NCBI GenBank assembly: GCA_024681195.1
Contig: JAILBH010000055.1
Location: 1-40,001 of the forward strand
From: Treponema sp.
Lineage (GTDB): Bacteria > Spirochaetota > Spirochaetia > Treponematales > Treponemataceae
Direction of reading: 5' to 3'
DNA: 40,001 nucleotides
Shown here: in pieces, positions 9,301 to 18,095 of the stretch
Numbering within the stretch: the stretch's first letter is position 1
How the letters are laid out: each line of letters opens with the position of its first letter
Notes under the pieces: model-generated
The model's input: the letters and a program-made list of their open reading frames with translations, nothing else
Database searches by the model: none
What the model was told of the DNA's origin: nothing
Made by a program: the position numbers and the translations under genes

Positions 9301-10164
9301 ATAAATTTCGAAATAAATCGGATGCAGCACAAAACCGCTGGAACCAGAATTTTCCCTGTACCACGCACCAGAAGGAGTCTGCCATGAAAGTACTACTTCC
9401 GAAAGGCTTTGTCCCTTTGTAACAGTAAAGCCGGCAGGAGCATCAGGAAGAACACGATGTGCAGTTTCGGCCGAATATTGACCACTTGGTTCCTTATTTC
9501 CGTTCTGAGTATTTACAGCTTCTACTTCAAAAAGATATTCAGTCTTAGAAATAAGGCCATCAATCCTTATGTTACGAGTATTACCAGTTACAGTCAAAGT
9601 TTTGAATTTGATATTTGGTGAAGTTTTGAGACTTGTGTATACATAAAAGTTTATGTCATTCTGATATGTAAGATCGGAACAATTATCCATCCACCATTCA
9701 ACGGTAACAGAATCCCCTTCTTCCGAAGCTTCAATCTCTGTAATAATTGGTACGGCCAGCGAAGAACCCATTACAACCACACTTTTTGCAGAAACTGTTC
9801 CGTAGTAGTTTACGGCACAGATACAATAGTATTTAGTCACACCGGCTTCTTCATCTACAATTATTTCTGTTTCGTCGCCCTTGGTTTCTGAAATTTTATT
9901 AAAGACATCATATGGAGTTGCAGCAGAATAAATATAATATTGAACCGCATTTTTTACGGGAGTCCAGCTTAAGGTTACAGCCTTGCTTTCTCCGTGACTT
10001 GCTTCAATTTTATCTGGAGGAAGAATAAAATCGTCATAATCGGCGGCATTCTTTTTTTCGTCAAAATCGAATGTTGTTGCAGAAACAATATCGTTCTTAC
10101 AAGCCACAAACATAAATGCAAGCAAAAAAAAACTTATTAAACCAAAATATCTGAACGCCTTCAT
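6301..10164 (-). CDS. Giant FN3-repeat lipoprotein, 1287 residues
   Basis: Lipoprotein signal MKAFRYFGLISFFLLAFMFVAC (Cys22) followed by a very long extracytoplasmic region. FN3-like repeats are visible at about residues 50-130 (VTLSWTPVKNAVQYYIY), 140-235 (TEYLFEVEAVN) and 240-390 (VVLSWQTPSG). More follow from about 530 (FNLSWKYNSKYVYTIHWW), 640 (ITVTWPKVQKAL) and 745 (ITIQWNKIEGAAGYIITR). The last 300 residues lack the Trp/Tyr repeat pattern and may form a separate terminal domain. It shares architecture with the downstream 758-residue lipoprotein, suggesting duplication and divergence. First gene of the four-gene exported operon, with its own promoter nine bases before the ATG. Surface exposure is likely but not shown. 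No enzyme motif was found. Confidence 0.82.
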   Translation of the reverse strand: MKAFRYFGLISFFLLAFMFVACKNDIVSATTFDFDEKKNAADYDDFILPPDKIEASHGESKAVTLSWTPVKNAVQYYIYSAATPYDVFNKISETKGDETEIIVDEEAGVTKYYCICAVNYYGTVSAKSVVVMGSSLAVPIITEIEASEEGDSVTVEWWMDNCSDLTYQNDINFYVYTSLKTSPNIKFKTLTVTGNTRNIRIDGLISKTEYLFEVEAVNTQNGNKEPSGQYSAETAHRVLPDAPAGFTVTKGQSLSEVVLSWQTPSGAWYRENSGSSGFVLHPIYFEIYRKDNDKIKKIGTLRLKLTDNQPLKQGETEIVFTDADKTTCSHLDNSPYDKYFIGATITFTDTIESENRGKVYSYYVQSITDDIKGKRITSESSCTQEVDGWTVGVPQFSIKSDYVKNSEGNTFTDISFKYNLKFENRGVPYSYFIKKEKLALDDGVTQDGEPEWLTFSSVESINSKVDEFAPVQGSPQNGYYLYTLFVCVAGTDVADCESAEANFYTIPASGKYIVTDDVNSIPKIENFSVEDGYADKFNLSWKYNSKYVYTIHWWEMNGSQKGNKEFKVITPEQNWTDGKIVTYSHTGVVSGSRRIYELEASTGISETAKIFTDGTELEEMIFETLGTAEPSFTTYDYNTITVTWPKVQKALDSNYTVSAKYDGSDVELVNDTNTVIRLLEGEDVYECVITEPDGYNNANVSGKKINLTVTAQNDSDTTKSQAIAVCTLGPALAGTKVLGIEEKSITIQWNKIEGAAGYIITRNSRVADEDIYFFDGSSIAVNEAAVDNNYAEIRENSNGTYTFIDKAVDNIDVTNPYTINQACIEWGLPFDYTVVPVKADSTSNTVAYTNLEPKTGVAKGFGLNVHAQKSESSEKQIVEWTKPNTVDISSSPVLYYRGYNDDGSVENKWKKLSVEFESSNTKTKTKPFIPPFSPDTKTEAFEYLVAYGRSTSELTKVPQSLLQDSTNGGLATLETAYTYTDVPVEKANKGYLLAVDYKVHTGSNNSERVDWDEWDYSKRSLGPDSAILSICNYNLGNTWTEVATLDKDMHYVSTGTGLVNTTVTKHNGTELSLKPTVLMDGSKNNPVTKGHLQVLRDARHYYAITLSRGGASYELGKDNSVYGYREITDLEFAKMVMVLFSNPMDYIGKLDDKNDSLPDSSVVYNHQGALSPDFIFTYTNYAPEFEVPSGIVQSQLSISCTGTAKRSQAGIGGYPKTILSTKITAKKLDNKMPDCYTGSISFELTDQKVAYINGQNYSGDVRRIFVPFKIYGDDTSYYKNSSYGWWN

Positions 10165-10173
10165 ATTACTTAT

Positions 10174-10202
10174 ATTCTATTAGATTTTGATGATTATGGC
10201 AA
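10174..10202 (-). promoter_or_regulatory. Promoter of the FN3 lipoprotein operon, leaderless type
   Basis: Minus strand: TTGCCA (10197-10202), 17-base spacer, TAGAAT (10174-10179), then nine bases to the ATG at 10164. It shares a 103-base divergent region with the promoter of the sugar-binding lipoprotein gene. Confidence 0.65.
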
Positions 10203-10230
10203 ACGACACCCCAAAGAATGCATATAAACC

Positions 10231-10259
10231 TTGACTTTAGTCGTTGTGACATTTAAAAT
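10231..10259 (+). promoter_or_regulatory. Promoter of the sensor operon, leaderless type
   Basis: TTGACT (10231-10236), 17 bases, TAAAAT (10254-10259), then eight bases to the ATG at 10268. No Shine-Dalgarno site fits between. Confidence 0.7.
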
Positions 10260-10267
10260 TAAAACAA

Positions 10268-11299
10268 ATGAGAGCTGTCAAAGTAACATATTATAAAAAA
10301 GCGTTTTTCCTTCTCTTAGCTGCTATTTTTTTTCTAACCCTTTCTGCCTGTACAAAAAAAGACAAGACAAACCGTAAAAATCAACAGGACAATTCTTTTG
10401 AATCAGACAGACTTATTCTTGGTTTTTCGCAGATTGGTTCCGAAAGTGCCTGGCGCACCCGAAACACTCAGTCAATTTTTGAAGCAGCCGAAGAAAACAA
10501 TGTTCAGATAATTTTTGATGATGCACAGCAAAAGCAGGAAAACCAGTTAAAAGCAATCCGCTCCTTTATTGTTTACCAGGTAGATGTTATTGCTTTTGTA
10601 CCGATTGTCGAAACCGGCTGGGACAATGTTCTTACAGAAGCAAAAGAAGCCGGCATTCCTGTTATTGTTGTTGACCGCCAGATTGATGCCGACGAGAGCC
10701 TTTATGCAGGCTTTCTTGGTGAAAACGGATTTGAAGAAGGCTACAGTGCAGCATTCTTTCTTACACAAAAATGCAAAAACAGAAATTCCCGTATTAATAT
10801 AGTCGAATTTTCGGGTACAGAAAATTCTTCGGTTGCAACAGAACGTGCAAACGGCTTTAGAAGTCTTATTCAAACAGATCCAAAGTTTTATATTGTTCAT
10901 TCCGAAGACGGAGACTTTTTGCGTTCCCGCGGTAAGGAAATGATGGATAGGATTCTTCGCGATAACCGGGGACTTTATCTGAACGGAGAACCAATTGACG
11001 TAATTTATTCACACAATGATTCTATGACGCTCGGACTTTTGGATTCGCTTGAAGAAAATGGAATAAGCTCCCGTAATGTAATTATAATTTCTATAGATGC
11101 TGAGCAAAAATGTATTGACGCACTTGTTGCAGGCAAGCTTAACTGTGTTGTTGAATGTAATCCAAATCTTGGTCCAACACTTATGGAGCTTGTAAAAAAG
11201 ATTCATACGGGCGAAGAGATTCCACGTGTTACCTACATGCACGAATCAATCTTTACCGAAAACGACGATTTTTCTACCTACAGTCCAAGAGGTTATTAA
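10268..11299 (+). CDS. Periplasmic sugar-binding lipoprotein, sensory partner of YesM-type kinase
   Basis: 343 residues with a lipoprotein signal ending LTLSAC (Cys about 28). The mature part is a type-I periplasmic binding protein of the ribose/galactose (LacI-like) family: LGFSQIGSESAWR opens the first strand, AIRSFIVYQVDVIAFVPI and AGIPVIVVDRQID give the first lobe, and IDVIYSHNDSMTLGLLDSL and VIIISIDAEQKCIDAL give the second. It differs from the transporter's own binding protein 8 kb away. It is the first gene of an operon with the kinase (18-base gap) and response regulator. This arrangement suggests it presents the bound sugar to the kinase's extracytoplasmic domain rather than feeding a permease. 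That role is inferred from context. Confidence 0.85.
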   Translation: MRAVKVTYYKKAFFLLLAAIFFLTLSACTKKDKTNRKNQQDNSFESDRLILGFSQIGSESAWRTRNTQSIFEAAEENNVQIIFDDAQQKQENQLKAIRSFIVYQVDVIAFVPIVETGWDNVLTEAKEAGIPVIVVDRQIDADESLYAGFLGENGFEEGYSAAFFLTQKCKNRNSRINIVEFSGTENSSVATERANGFRSLIQTDPKFYIVHSEDGDFLRSRGKEMMDRILRDNRGLYLNGEPIDVIYSHNDSMTLGLLDSLEENGISSRNVIIISIDAEQKCIDALVAGKLNCVVECNPNLGPTLMELVKKIHTGEEIPRVTYMHESIFTENDDFSTYSPRGY

Positions 11300-11317
11300 T
11301 CCACAGTTGCAAAGTTT

Positions 11318-12796
11318 ATGAAAAATCAAAAAAGCACAAGGTCATTAAAAGTTCACAGTCTCAAAAAAACTCTTCAGATTTCTTACATATTTCTTATTGG
11401 GATTATGATTATTCCAACTATTTATTCTGTAATTGTGTTGCAGATTCATACAAAACAGTATGACGATATAATCACCAACGTAAGTAAGGCCAACAGCATT
11501 AACCAGATTGCAAAATCCAACATTCCTAATACGCTTTGGGAAATTGTCTGCGGTAAAAAATCTTTTGAAACCGACCCGCCTTATAATATGGTTTCTGAAA
11601 TTTTTAAGGGAATTTCGGACATGCAGCTTCACACAAAAAGCGCAGAAAACAAACAGAAGTTAGAGGTAGCTTACAGAGCCTGCACCACACTTTCCAGAAA
11701 TATAGAAATGCTCGAAAAACAGATTAAAAGCGGCGGAACGGTTACACAAAACGAAATTTCGCTGGATGAAATTAGAACCATTACCTCGCTGTTTTCGGAT
11801 ATTATGCAGGATTTTATTCTTTCGGAAATTGAATCTGCGAACGAAACAAACGCTTCCATTAAGCATTCTTCTATCATCCTTACAATCCTTCAGATTATAA
11901 TTATTCTGTTTTCACTGGCTGTTTCATTCAACGGTTATGTTACTGTTTCTAAATCTATTACACGGCCGCTTTCGGACATGAAGGAGCTTTCTACACAAAT
12001 TTCGCAGGGAAACTTAGAAGCACGAACAAAGGTTCCTGCTGTTGAAGAACTTGTTCCACTTGCAAGCAACATGAACCAGATGGCCGAGCAGATTGACCTT
12101 CTTATTAAAAAGAATGTTGAGGAGCAGAAGAATATTCAGAAGGCAGAAATGAAGGCACTTCAGGCTCAGATTACTCCACACTTTTTGTACAACACTTTTG
12201 ATACAATCATCTGGCTTGCCGAAGAAGAAAAAACCGAAGAAGTTGTGCGCATTACCAAAGCTTTTTCTGACTTTCTGCGCATTTCTCTTAGCCGCGGACA
12301 TGAATGGATTACAATTGGACAGGAGCTGGATCACATTAAGAATTACCTTACCATTCAACAGATCCGCTACGCCGATATTTTAAATTACGAAATTGAAACA
12401 GACCCTTCGCTGCTGGATTTTAAAATTATAAAACTTGTTCTGCAGCCACTTGTAGAAAACGCAATTTATCACGGAATTAAAAACAAGCGGGGGCGCGGAC
12501 ACATTAAGGTTGCAGCTCAGTACACAGATGCAACTCACAGCTTTATTTCTTTTAGCGTAACTGATGACGGAGCCGGCTTTACACCGGAGCGTCTGGAACA
12601 GGTTAAAAACGAACTTGAACACGCTTCTGATGATACAGAAAAACTTAGTTCTGTTTATGGTGTTTACAATGTTCACCGCAAGCTCAAGCTTTATTACGGA
12701 GACAAAACCGACGGTCTTGTGATACAATCAGAGCATAAGAAAGGAAGTACCATAAGCTTTACTATTCCATGTGTTTTTGAGGAGCAGAATGTATAG
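11318..12796 (+). CDS. YesM/LytS-type sensor histidine kinase
   Basis: 492-residue membrane kinase. Two transmembrane segments (about residues 20-42 and 185-208) bracket a helical extracytoplasmic sensor of some 140 residues. A HAMP linker follows (SITRPLSDMKELSTQISQGN), then the His_kinase/YesM box QAQITPHFLYNTFD with phospho-acceptor His288. A GHKL ATPase completes it: VLQPLVENAIYHGIKNK is the N box, VTDDGAGF the G1 box and the GSTISF region the end. It should phosphorylate the regulator encoded next, whose start overlaps its end by eight bases. The short all-helical sensor without a pocket fits ligand detection through the binding lipoprotein upstream. No good ribosome-binding site precedes its ATG, so translation may depend on the preceding gene. 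Confidence 0.9.
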   Translation: MKNQKSTRSLKVHSLKKTLQISYIFLIGIMIIPTIYSVIVLQIHTKQYDDIITNVSKANSINQIAKSNIPNTLWEIVCGKKSFETDPPYNMVSEIFKGISDMQLHTKSAENKQKLEVAYRACTTLSRNIEMLEKQIKSGGTVTQNEISLDEIRTITSLFSDIMQDFILSEIESANETNASIKHSSIILTILQIIIILFSLAVSFNGYVTVSKSITRPLSDMKELSTQISQGNLEARTKVPAVEELVPLASNMNQMAEQIDLLIKKNVEEQKNIQKAEMKALQAQITPHFLYNTFDTIIWLAEEEKTEEVVRITKAFSDFLRISLSRGHEWITIGQELDHIKNYLTIQQIRYADILNYEIETDPSLLDFKIIKLVLQPLVENAIYHGIKNKRGRGHIKVAAQYTDATHSFISFSVTDDGAGFTPERLEQVKNELEHASDDTEKLSSVYGVYNVHRKLKLYYGDKTDGLVIQSEHKKGSTISFTIPCVFEEQNV

Positions 12797-14378
12797 CGTT
12801 TTTCTTGTAGATGATGAGCCTATTGTTCTCGAAGGAATCCGTTCCAAAATAAACTGGGAAGAAGCCGGTTTTTCTTTTGCCGGAGAAGCAACTGACGGCG
12901 AAATTGCCCTTTCCATGATTCACGAACTCAAACCCGATATCCTCATTACAGATATTAAAATGCCTTTTATGGACGGACTGGAGCTTAGTGCTGCAATTAA
13001 GAAAACCCAGCCGTGGATTAAAATTATAATCCTTTCGGGTCACGATGAATTTGACTATGCAAAAAAAGCAATTTCAATCGGGGTTGAAGACTATCTTTTA
13101 AAGCCGTTTACCTCCGAAGAAGTTATAACAAGCCTTAAAAAAATTGCAGCCCAAATTGACCGCGAACGCACACAGCTCAGCGATATTTCGCGCATGAAAG
13201 AAGAGCTTAAAACTCACGAAAAGCTTGTACAAAAAGAATTCTTAAACAATCTTGTTCATGGTTCTGCAGATATGACAAATCTTATGTCAAAATGCCAGGA
13301 GCTTGGAATAGATTTACTTTCACGCTGCTACAAGCTCATCATAAGCCGTGTAGAAAGCCGCAGTCACAATATGACAAATCAGCAGGAAGCCTGCAGCCGC
13401 CTGAATTCATATTCCGGAACCTGGGAACAAACCTATTCATTCTTTCATCACTCAAACCGCCTTGTCTGCATCTGCAAGGGTTCAAGTCCCGATGAACTTG
13501 ATGAAACTGTTTTCCGACTGGCCGAAACTATAGAACACATTGCAACTCAAAACGAAGACTGCTATGTAATTACAGGAATTGGAAAAACTGTAGATCACCT
13601 GTCTCTTATTCCTTCTTCCTACGAAGATGCAAAAAAAATTACAGAAGCCGACAACTCCAAAAATCCGCAGAACCTTATTATAAGCAGCGACGATATTTCT
13701 CCAGGCACAACCAATGGATACCTGGAGCTCAAAGAAAATGATCCGCTTGTAGACCGCCTTAAATATGCTTCCAAAAATGATGTTTCGGCAATCATAGAAG
13801 AATCAATGGCACTCATATACGACAACCCGGGTCAGTTTAATGTATTTGCTTCTTACCTGCTTGTTGATATGATTTTTGCCGTGTCTAAGCTTGTCGAAAG
13901 CCTTGGTGGAGACATAAAGCAACTTAATCCCGAAATTTTGCAAAGACAATTTGTAGATAATGCAGTTCGCGACGAAAATAACTTTGTAAAAACCCTGGAA
14001 GGAGTTTTAAACTTTGCCCTTGAATATCGCGACTCCAGAATGACAGGAAAATACGGAGACACAATCTTAAAAGCAAAAAAATATATAGAAGAAAATTACG
14101 CAGATCAGAATACTACTCTTACAAGTGTTGCCGAAGCCGTTGCAATGAGTCCAAATCACTTTAGTTCAATTTTCTCTCACGAATGCAAAACAACCTTTAT
14201 TGAATATCTTACAAATGTACGCATAGAAAACGCAAAACGTCTTATGAAAGAAACCGACATGAAAGGCTATGACATTGCCTATGAATGCGGTTTTAGCGAT
14301 CCTCACTACTTCAGCTACATCTTTAAAAAAAATACGGGGCTTTCGCCCCGTGAGTACAAACTCAGTGTAGAAAAATAA
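12789..14378 (+). CDS. YesN-type response regulator, receiver plus AraC HTH
   Basis: 529 residues. Receiver domain at 1-120, with acidic pair DDE near residue 8, phospho-acceptor Asp55 in LITDIKMP, and LLKPF carrying the conserved Lys near 104. A long middle region (about 130-420), usual for YesN-class regulators, links it to a C-terminal AraC DNA-binding domain (about 425-529) with two HTH motifs (TSVAEAVAMSPNHFSSIF and YDIAYECGFSDPHYFSYIFKK, then TGLSPREYK). I start at ATG 12789 rather than 18 bases upstream because MYSVFLVDDE begins the receiver exactly and GAGGAG lies just before it. The gene overlaps the kinase by eight bases. The likely target is the convergent sugar-transport operon (see the repeated boxes at 19190-19223). 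Its stop lies one base from the stop of the last permease gene. Confidence 0.92.
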   Translation: MYSVFLVDDEPIVLEGIRSKINWEEAGFSFAGEATDGEIALSMIHELKPDILITDIKMPFMDGLELSAAIKKTQPWIKIIILSGHDEFDYAKKAISIGVEDYLLKPFTSEEVITSLKKIAAQIDRERTQLSDISRMKEELKTHEKLVQKEFLNNLVHGSADMTNLMSKCQELGIDLLSRCYKLIISRVESRSHNMTNQQEACSRLNSYSGTWEQTYSFFHHSNRLVCICKGSSPDELDETVFRLAETIEHIATQNEDCYVITGIGKTVDHLSLIPSSYEDAKKITEADNSKNPQNLIISSDDISPGTTNGYLELKENDPLVDRLKYASKNDVSAIIEESMALIYDNPGQFNVFASYLLVDMIFAVSKLVESLGGDIKQLNPEILQRQFVDNAVRDENNFVKTLEGVLNFALEYRDSRMTGKYGDTILKAKKYIEENYADQNTTLTSVAEAVAMSPNHFSSIFSHECKTTFIEYLTNVRIENAKRLMKETDMKGYDIAYECGFSDPHYFSYIFKKNTGLSPREYKLSVEK

Positions 14379-14379
14379 A

Positions 14380-15441
14380 TTAACCGGCCATGTTACCAAG
14401 TTTCTTCTTGCGCTGAGCAAGGATTACGCTCTGAAGGAGGATAAAGAAACAGAGCATAAGACCTGTAGTAATACTCTGCCAGTATGGTTCACGCAAGCCC
14501 GATGCTACAACAATATTGTTAATAGTTTTGAGCGACATTACACCAAACAGAGTTCCTACAACACTTCCAACACCACCGCTAAGAAGGGTACCGCCAATAA
14601 TTGAAGAAGCAATAGCCTGCATTTCGGCACCTGTTGCGTTAGAAGCGTTTCCAGCACCAGTATGAAGCAGATAACAAAAGCCTGCAATTCCGGCAAGAAC
14701 GCCACACAGAACATATGCAAAAAATTGAGTTCTTCGAACATTAATACCAAGCATAAGGGCACTTTCCTGGTTACCTCCTACAGCATAGAGGTTGCGTCCA
14801 AAGCGTGTCCATTTGAGCATTGCCCAAAGAATTAATACAACAATAAGCGCAATAACAACGCCTACTTCAATAGAAGACGGAATCCATCTTCCATTACGTG
14901 CATAAGTTCCAAGGAAAGGAATATCTATATAGCAGTCTTTTACTGCCAGAAAGGCCGGGTTTGAAGCTGTACGAGGTACCTTACTTACAATTGTAGTCAT
15001 ACCGCGTGTAAAGAACATACCAGCAAGAGTTACAATAAACGGCTGAATCTTAAGGAAAGCAACAAAATATCCCTGAACAAGTCCCATTGCAAGACCAATT
15101 CCAAGAGAAATCAAAAGCGAACTGAATAATCCGCCGCCCTTGTCTTCCATAAATACAACAGAAGCCATTGTAATTAAAGCTATTGAACCACCAACCGAAA
15201 TATCAATTCCGCCGGTAATCATTACGATTGTAAGACCACATGCAGTAACAATAAGATAAGCATTATTATTGAACAAATCCAAAAACTGCTGAGGATTCAA
15301 AAATCCGCCGCCCCAAATGGCCATTGCAAGCACATACATACAAACAAAAGTACAGATTGTAATTGTAAGCAGCAGGGTTGTATTAGAAAGCGGCTGTCTG
15401 TTTTCTTTTTTTCCAAAAAGGTTAGTAAAGATATTTGCCAT
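14380..15441 (-). CDS. Sugar ABC transporter permease (second, YjfF-like position)
   Basis: 353-residue polytopic membrane protein of the ribose/galactose permease family, with about eight to ten hydrophobic segments. Family motifs are TGGIDISVGGSIAL in the first third, GFCYLLHTGAGNASNATG, and IASSIIGGTLLSGGVGSVVGTLFG, the loop that contacts the ATPase. It is the last gene of the transporter operon, two bases after the first permease. With that gene it would make a heterodimeric channel, as in the E. coli ytfQRT-yjfF system, which has the same order. The specific sugar cannot be read from sequence. GGAGG lies 12 bases upstream of the ATG, overlapping the end of the previous gene. Confidence 0.92.
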   Translation of the reverse strand: MANIFTNLFGKKENRQPLSNTTLLLTITICTFVCMYVLAMAIWGGGFLNPQQFLDLFNNNAYLIVTACGLTIVMITGGIDISVGGSIALITMASVVFMEDKGGGLFSSLLISLGIGLAMGLVQGYFVAFLKIQPFIVTLAGMFFTRGMTTIVSKVPRTASNPAFLAVKDCYIDIPFLGTYARNGRWIPSSIEVGVVIALIVVLILWAMLKWTRFGRNLYAVGGNQESALMLGINVRRTQFFAYVLCGVLAGIAGFCYLLHTGAGNASNATGAEMQAIASSIIGGTLLSGGVGSVVGTLFGVMSLKTINNIVVASGLREPYWQSITTGLMLCFFILLQSVILAQRKKKLGNMAG

Positions 15442-15443
15442 AA

Positions 15444-16541
15444 TTATTTAGCCTCCTCTACTGCTGGTACAGGAACTGCTTTTTTTGCTGCAGCCTTTTC
15501 CATAATCTTATTCTTAAGAAGACCAATCCATTTCTTAACTACAGGAGAACCGGCAACTACAATAATGATAATTACAATTGCTTTGTAAGCCTTAACTGCT
15601 GTAGAAGAAACCTTCATTGCATAAAGTGTAATGGTCAAAGCCTGAATAATATAGGCACCCAGAATAGAACCGGAAAGCTTAAACTTACCGCCACCCAGGG
15701 AGTTACCACCAATTGCAACAGCAAGAATGGCATCCATTTCTATATCAAGCAGAATTGTTTCGTGATTAATAAGTCCAATACGACATACGTTGATGGAACC
15801 TGCCATTGTAACGCACACACCAAGAATTACGAATACAACAAGCTTCCAGACTACAGGATTAATTCCGTTTAGTTTGGCTGCACGCTCGTTTATACCTACA
15901 GATTGAATATACAAACTCAAGGTTGTCTTTTTGAGCAGCAGGTTTAAGAGCACAATAAAAATCACAACAACAATAATTGGAGTTGGAATTGCAATGTGCG
16001 GAATAAAACCACCAATATAAGTAAGCAACGGACTTTCTACGTTAGGAGTTGCACCACCATTAATCCAGTAAGCAATTGGACGACCAGCTGTATACAGAAT
16101 CAAAGATGCAATCATAGGCTGAATATTAAACTTAGCAATGAGAACCCCATTGAACAGACAGAAAACAATTGCAACCAGACAAGCCAGAATAAGTCCAACA
16201 AGAATTGTTCCAGGATTAATGCTCCATGCACGTAAAACCTTTACAAATACAGAGCCTGCAATGGCGGCTGCAGCACCAATAGAAATATCCTGACCTTTAG
16301 TAGCCGAAGTTACCAGAGTCATTCCTATAGAAAGAATTACCAGCTCCGAAGCACCGTTTAAGATACTTATTAAGTTTCCCGAAAGTACAGTGTTTCCAAA
16401 GTTATTCTTTTTAATAACAATGGAAAAGAAGCTTGGATCACGAATCAGATTGAATATTACAAGAATCAGCAGGGCAACAATTGGAATTGCAAGCTGAGAC
16501 TGAAAAAGTTTTTTTACCCAATTTGTAAATTTATTAGCCAT
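15444..16541 (-). CDS. Sugar ABC transporter permease (first, YtfT-like position)
   Basis: 365 residues, polytopic, same family as the next gene: ELVILSIGMTLVTSATKGQD, AAAIAGSVFVKVL and ILAVAIGGNSLGGGKFKLSG are the conserved helices and ATPase-contact loop. In family members the motif usually reads TGGIDLS; here it is TKGQDIS, so the second permease keeps the canonical form and this one is the diverged subunit. The ATG at 16541 is preferred over a TTG 21 bases upstream, because GGAGG/AAGG lies before it and MANKF begins the first amphipathic segment. It overlaps the ATPase gene by eight bases (translational coupling). The C-terminal tail is Ala/Lys-rich. Confidence 0.9.
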   Translation of the reverse strand: MANKFTNWVKKLFQSQLAIPIVALLILVIFNLIRDPSFFSIVIKKNNFGNTVLSGNLISILNGASELVILSIGMTLVTSATKGQDISIGAAAAIAGSVFVKVLRAWSINPGTILVGLILACLVAIVFCLFNGVLIAKFNIQPMIASLILYTAGRPIAYWINGGATPNVESPLLTYIGGFIPHIAIPTPIIVVVIFIVLLNLLLKKTTLSLYIQSVGINERAAKLNGINPVVWKLVVFVILGVCVTMAGSINVCRIGLINHETILLDIEMDAILAVAIGGNSLGGGKFKLSGSILGAYIIQALTITLYAMKVSSTAVKAYKAIVIIIIVVAGSPVVKKWIGLLKNKIMEKAAAKKAVPVPAVEEAK

Positions 16542-18051
16542 TTTGAGCCTTACCTCCCGCAATAGTCTGCATAATTACATCTTGACGCAGCATTGCATCC
16601 TTAAGCTCGCCTACAATTTTTCGGTCGCGCATAACGATGAGCCTCTGACAAACAGAAAGCATCTCTTCAATTTCAGAAGAAATAAAGGTAACACTTACGC
16701 CCTCTTCTGCAAGCTTAAGTACCTGCTTCTGAATTTCAATTTTTGTACCAACGTCAATACCACGTGTAGGCTCGTCAAGAATCAGGAATTGAGGATGAGT
16801 CAAAAGCCAGCGTGCCAGAATTACCTTCTGCTGGTTTCCTCCACTCAAAGACTTAATTGGTGTTTCCTTAGAAGCAGTTTTAATATCCAGCAGTTCAATA
16901 TATTCATCTGCAAGCTTTTCAGATTCTGCGCGGCTAAGAGGTTTTGTAAAGCCATTTAATACCTGCAGAGCAAGAATAATATTTTCTCTTACAGAAAGAT
17001 CCTGGATAATTCCGTCTCCCTTGCGGTCTTCCGGAAGATAACCTATTCCATTCTGCATTGCATCCTTTGGTTTGGTAATCTTAACATCGCGGCCATTTAC
17101 CTTAACCTTACCACCAGTTACACGGTCTGCAGCAAAGATTGCGCGTACGCTTTCGCTTCGTCCGGACCCCAAAAGTCCTGTAAAACCGTTTACTTCACCC
17201 TTATTAATAAGGAAGTCAAAAGGCTTAACACCTTCACTTGAACTAAGGCCTTCTGCCTCGTAAACAACAGTTCCGGCCCCTGTGTATGGGCGTTTGCTGT
17301 TTTTAAGATTGGTCATATCTTCCATATCTTTACCAAGCATGGCCGAAATAAGCTTAACTCGTGGCAACTCGCTCACAGTGTATTCACCAACAAGCTCACC
17401 ATTACGCAAAACAGTAATCTTATCACAAACCTCGTAAACCTGTTCAAGGAAGTGGGTAATAAAAATAATGCCTACACCACGACTCTTAAGATCGCGCATA
17501 AGCATAAATAATTCTTCTACTTCATTTTCATCAAGAGAAGAAGTTGGTTCGTCAAGAATTAAAACCTTACAATCCATATCAACAGCACGTGCAATAGCAA
17601 CCATCTGTTGAACAGCAAGAGAGCAGGTTCCAAGTTGCTGACCAGCCTTTGCAGGAATGTTTAATTTTTGCAACAGCACAGCTGCCGATTTTTCCTGGGC
17701 GCGGCGGTTTACAAACTTGTAATTTCCTCGTCCTATATACATATTCTCTGCAACCGTAAGGTTAGGACAGAGAGTTATTTCCTGATATACTGTGGCAATA
17801 CCCAGATTCTGGGCATCCTGTGGAGAACGGATAGAAACAGATTCATCGTAACCGGCAATTTTGATTTCTCCGGCATCTTTTTCATAAACACCGGTCAAAA
17901 CCTTAACCAGAGTTGATTTACCTGCACCGTTTTCTCCCATGAGCGCATGAATTTCACCTTTCCTAAGCGTAAAGTCAACATTCTGCAGTGCCTTTACACC
18001 CGGAAATTCCTTGCAAATTCCGCGCATTGATAAAATTACATTTTCTTCCAT
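16534..18051 (-). CDS. Sugar ABC transporter ATP-binding protein (duplicated ATPase)
   Basis: 505 residues containing two ABC ATPase halves, as in MglA/RbsA/YtfR. The N half (about 1-245) has Walker A GENGAGKST, a signature region with AVQQMVAIARAV, and Walker B ILDEPTSSLD. The C half (about 265-500) has a degenerate Walker A, GLLGSGRSE, but an intact signature LSGGNQQKVILARWL and Walker B ILDEPTRGID. The degenerate second Walker A is normal for this family. It energises import through the two permeases encoded next. A ribosome-binding site (AGGG) lies eight bases before the ATG. It follows the binding-protein gene after an intrinsic terminator, so its expression is likely lower than that of the binding protein. 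Confidence 0.93.
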   Translation of the reverse strand: MEENVILSMRGICKEFPGVKALQNVDFTLRKGEIHALMGENGAGKSTLVKVLTGVYEKDAGEIKIAGYDESVSIRSPQDAQNLGIATVYQEITLCPNLTVAENMYIGRGNYKFVNRRAQEKSAAVLLQKLNIPAKAGQQLGTCSLAVQQMVAIARAVDMDCKVLILDEPTSSLDENEVEELFMLMRDLKSRGVGIIFITHFLEQVYEVCDKITVLRNGELVGEYTVSELPRVKLISAMLGKDMEDMTNLKNSKRPYTGAGTVVYEAEGLSSSEGVKPFDFLINKGEVNGFTGLLGSGRSESVRAIFAADRVTGGKVKVNGRDVKITKPKDAMQNGIGYLPEDRKGDGIIQDLSVRENIILALQVLNGFTKPLSRAESEKLADEYIELLDIKTASKETPIKSLSGGNQQKVILARWLLTHPQFLILDEPTRGIDVGTKIEIQKQVLKLAEEGVSVTFISSEIEEMLSVCQRLIVMRDRKIVGELKDAMLRQDVIMQTIAGGKAQNG

Positions 18052-18095
18052 TTTTCAAACCCTGAAACTGTCGGGTCAAAAGCCCGGGGATCTTC

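Noticed and set aside
13885-13902. AAGCTTGTCGAAAG in the response-regulator gene, resembling the TTCGACAnGCTCA core
   Set aside because: Encodes ordinary residues KLVES in a conserved position, lacks the flanking GGG and second arm. Chance match.
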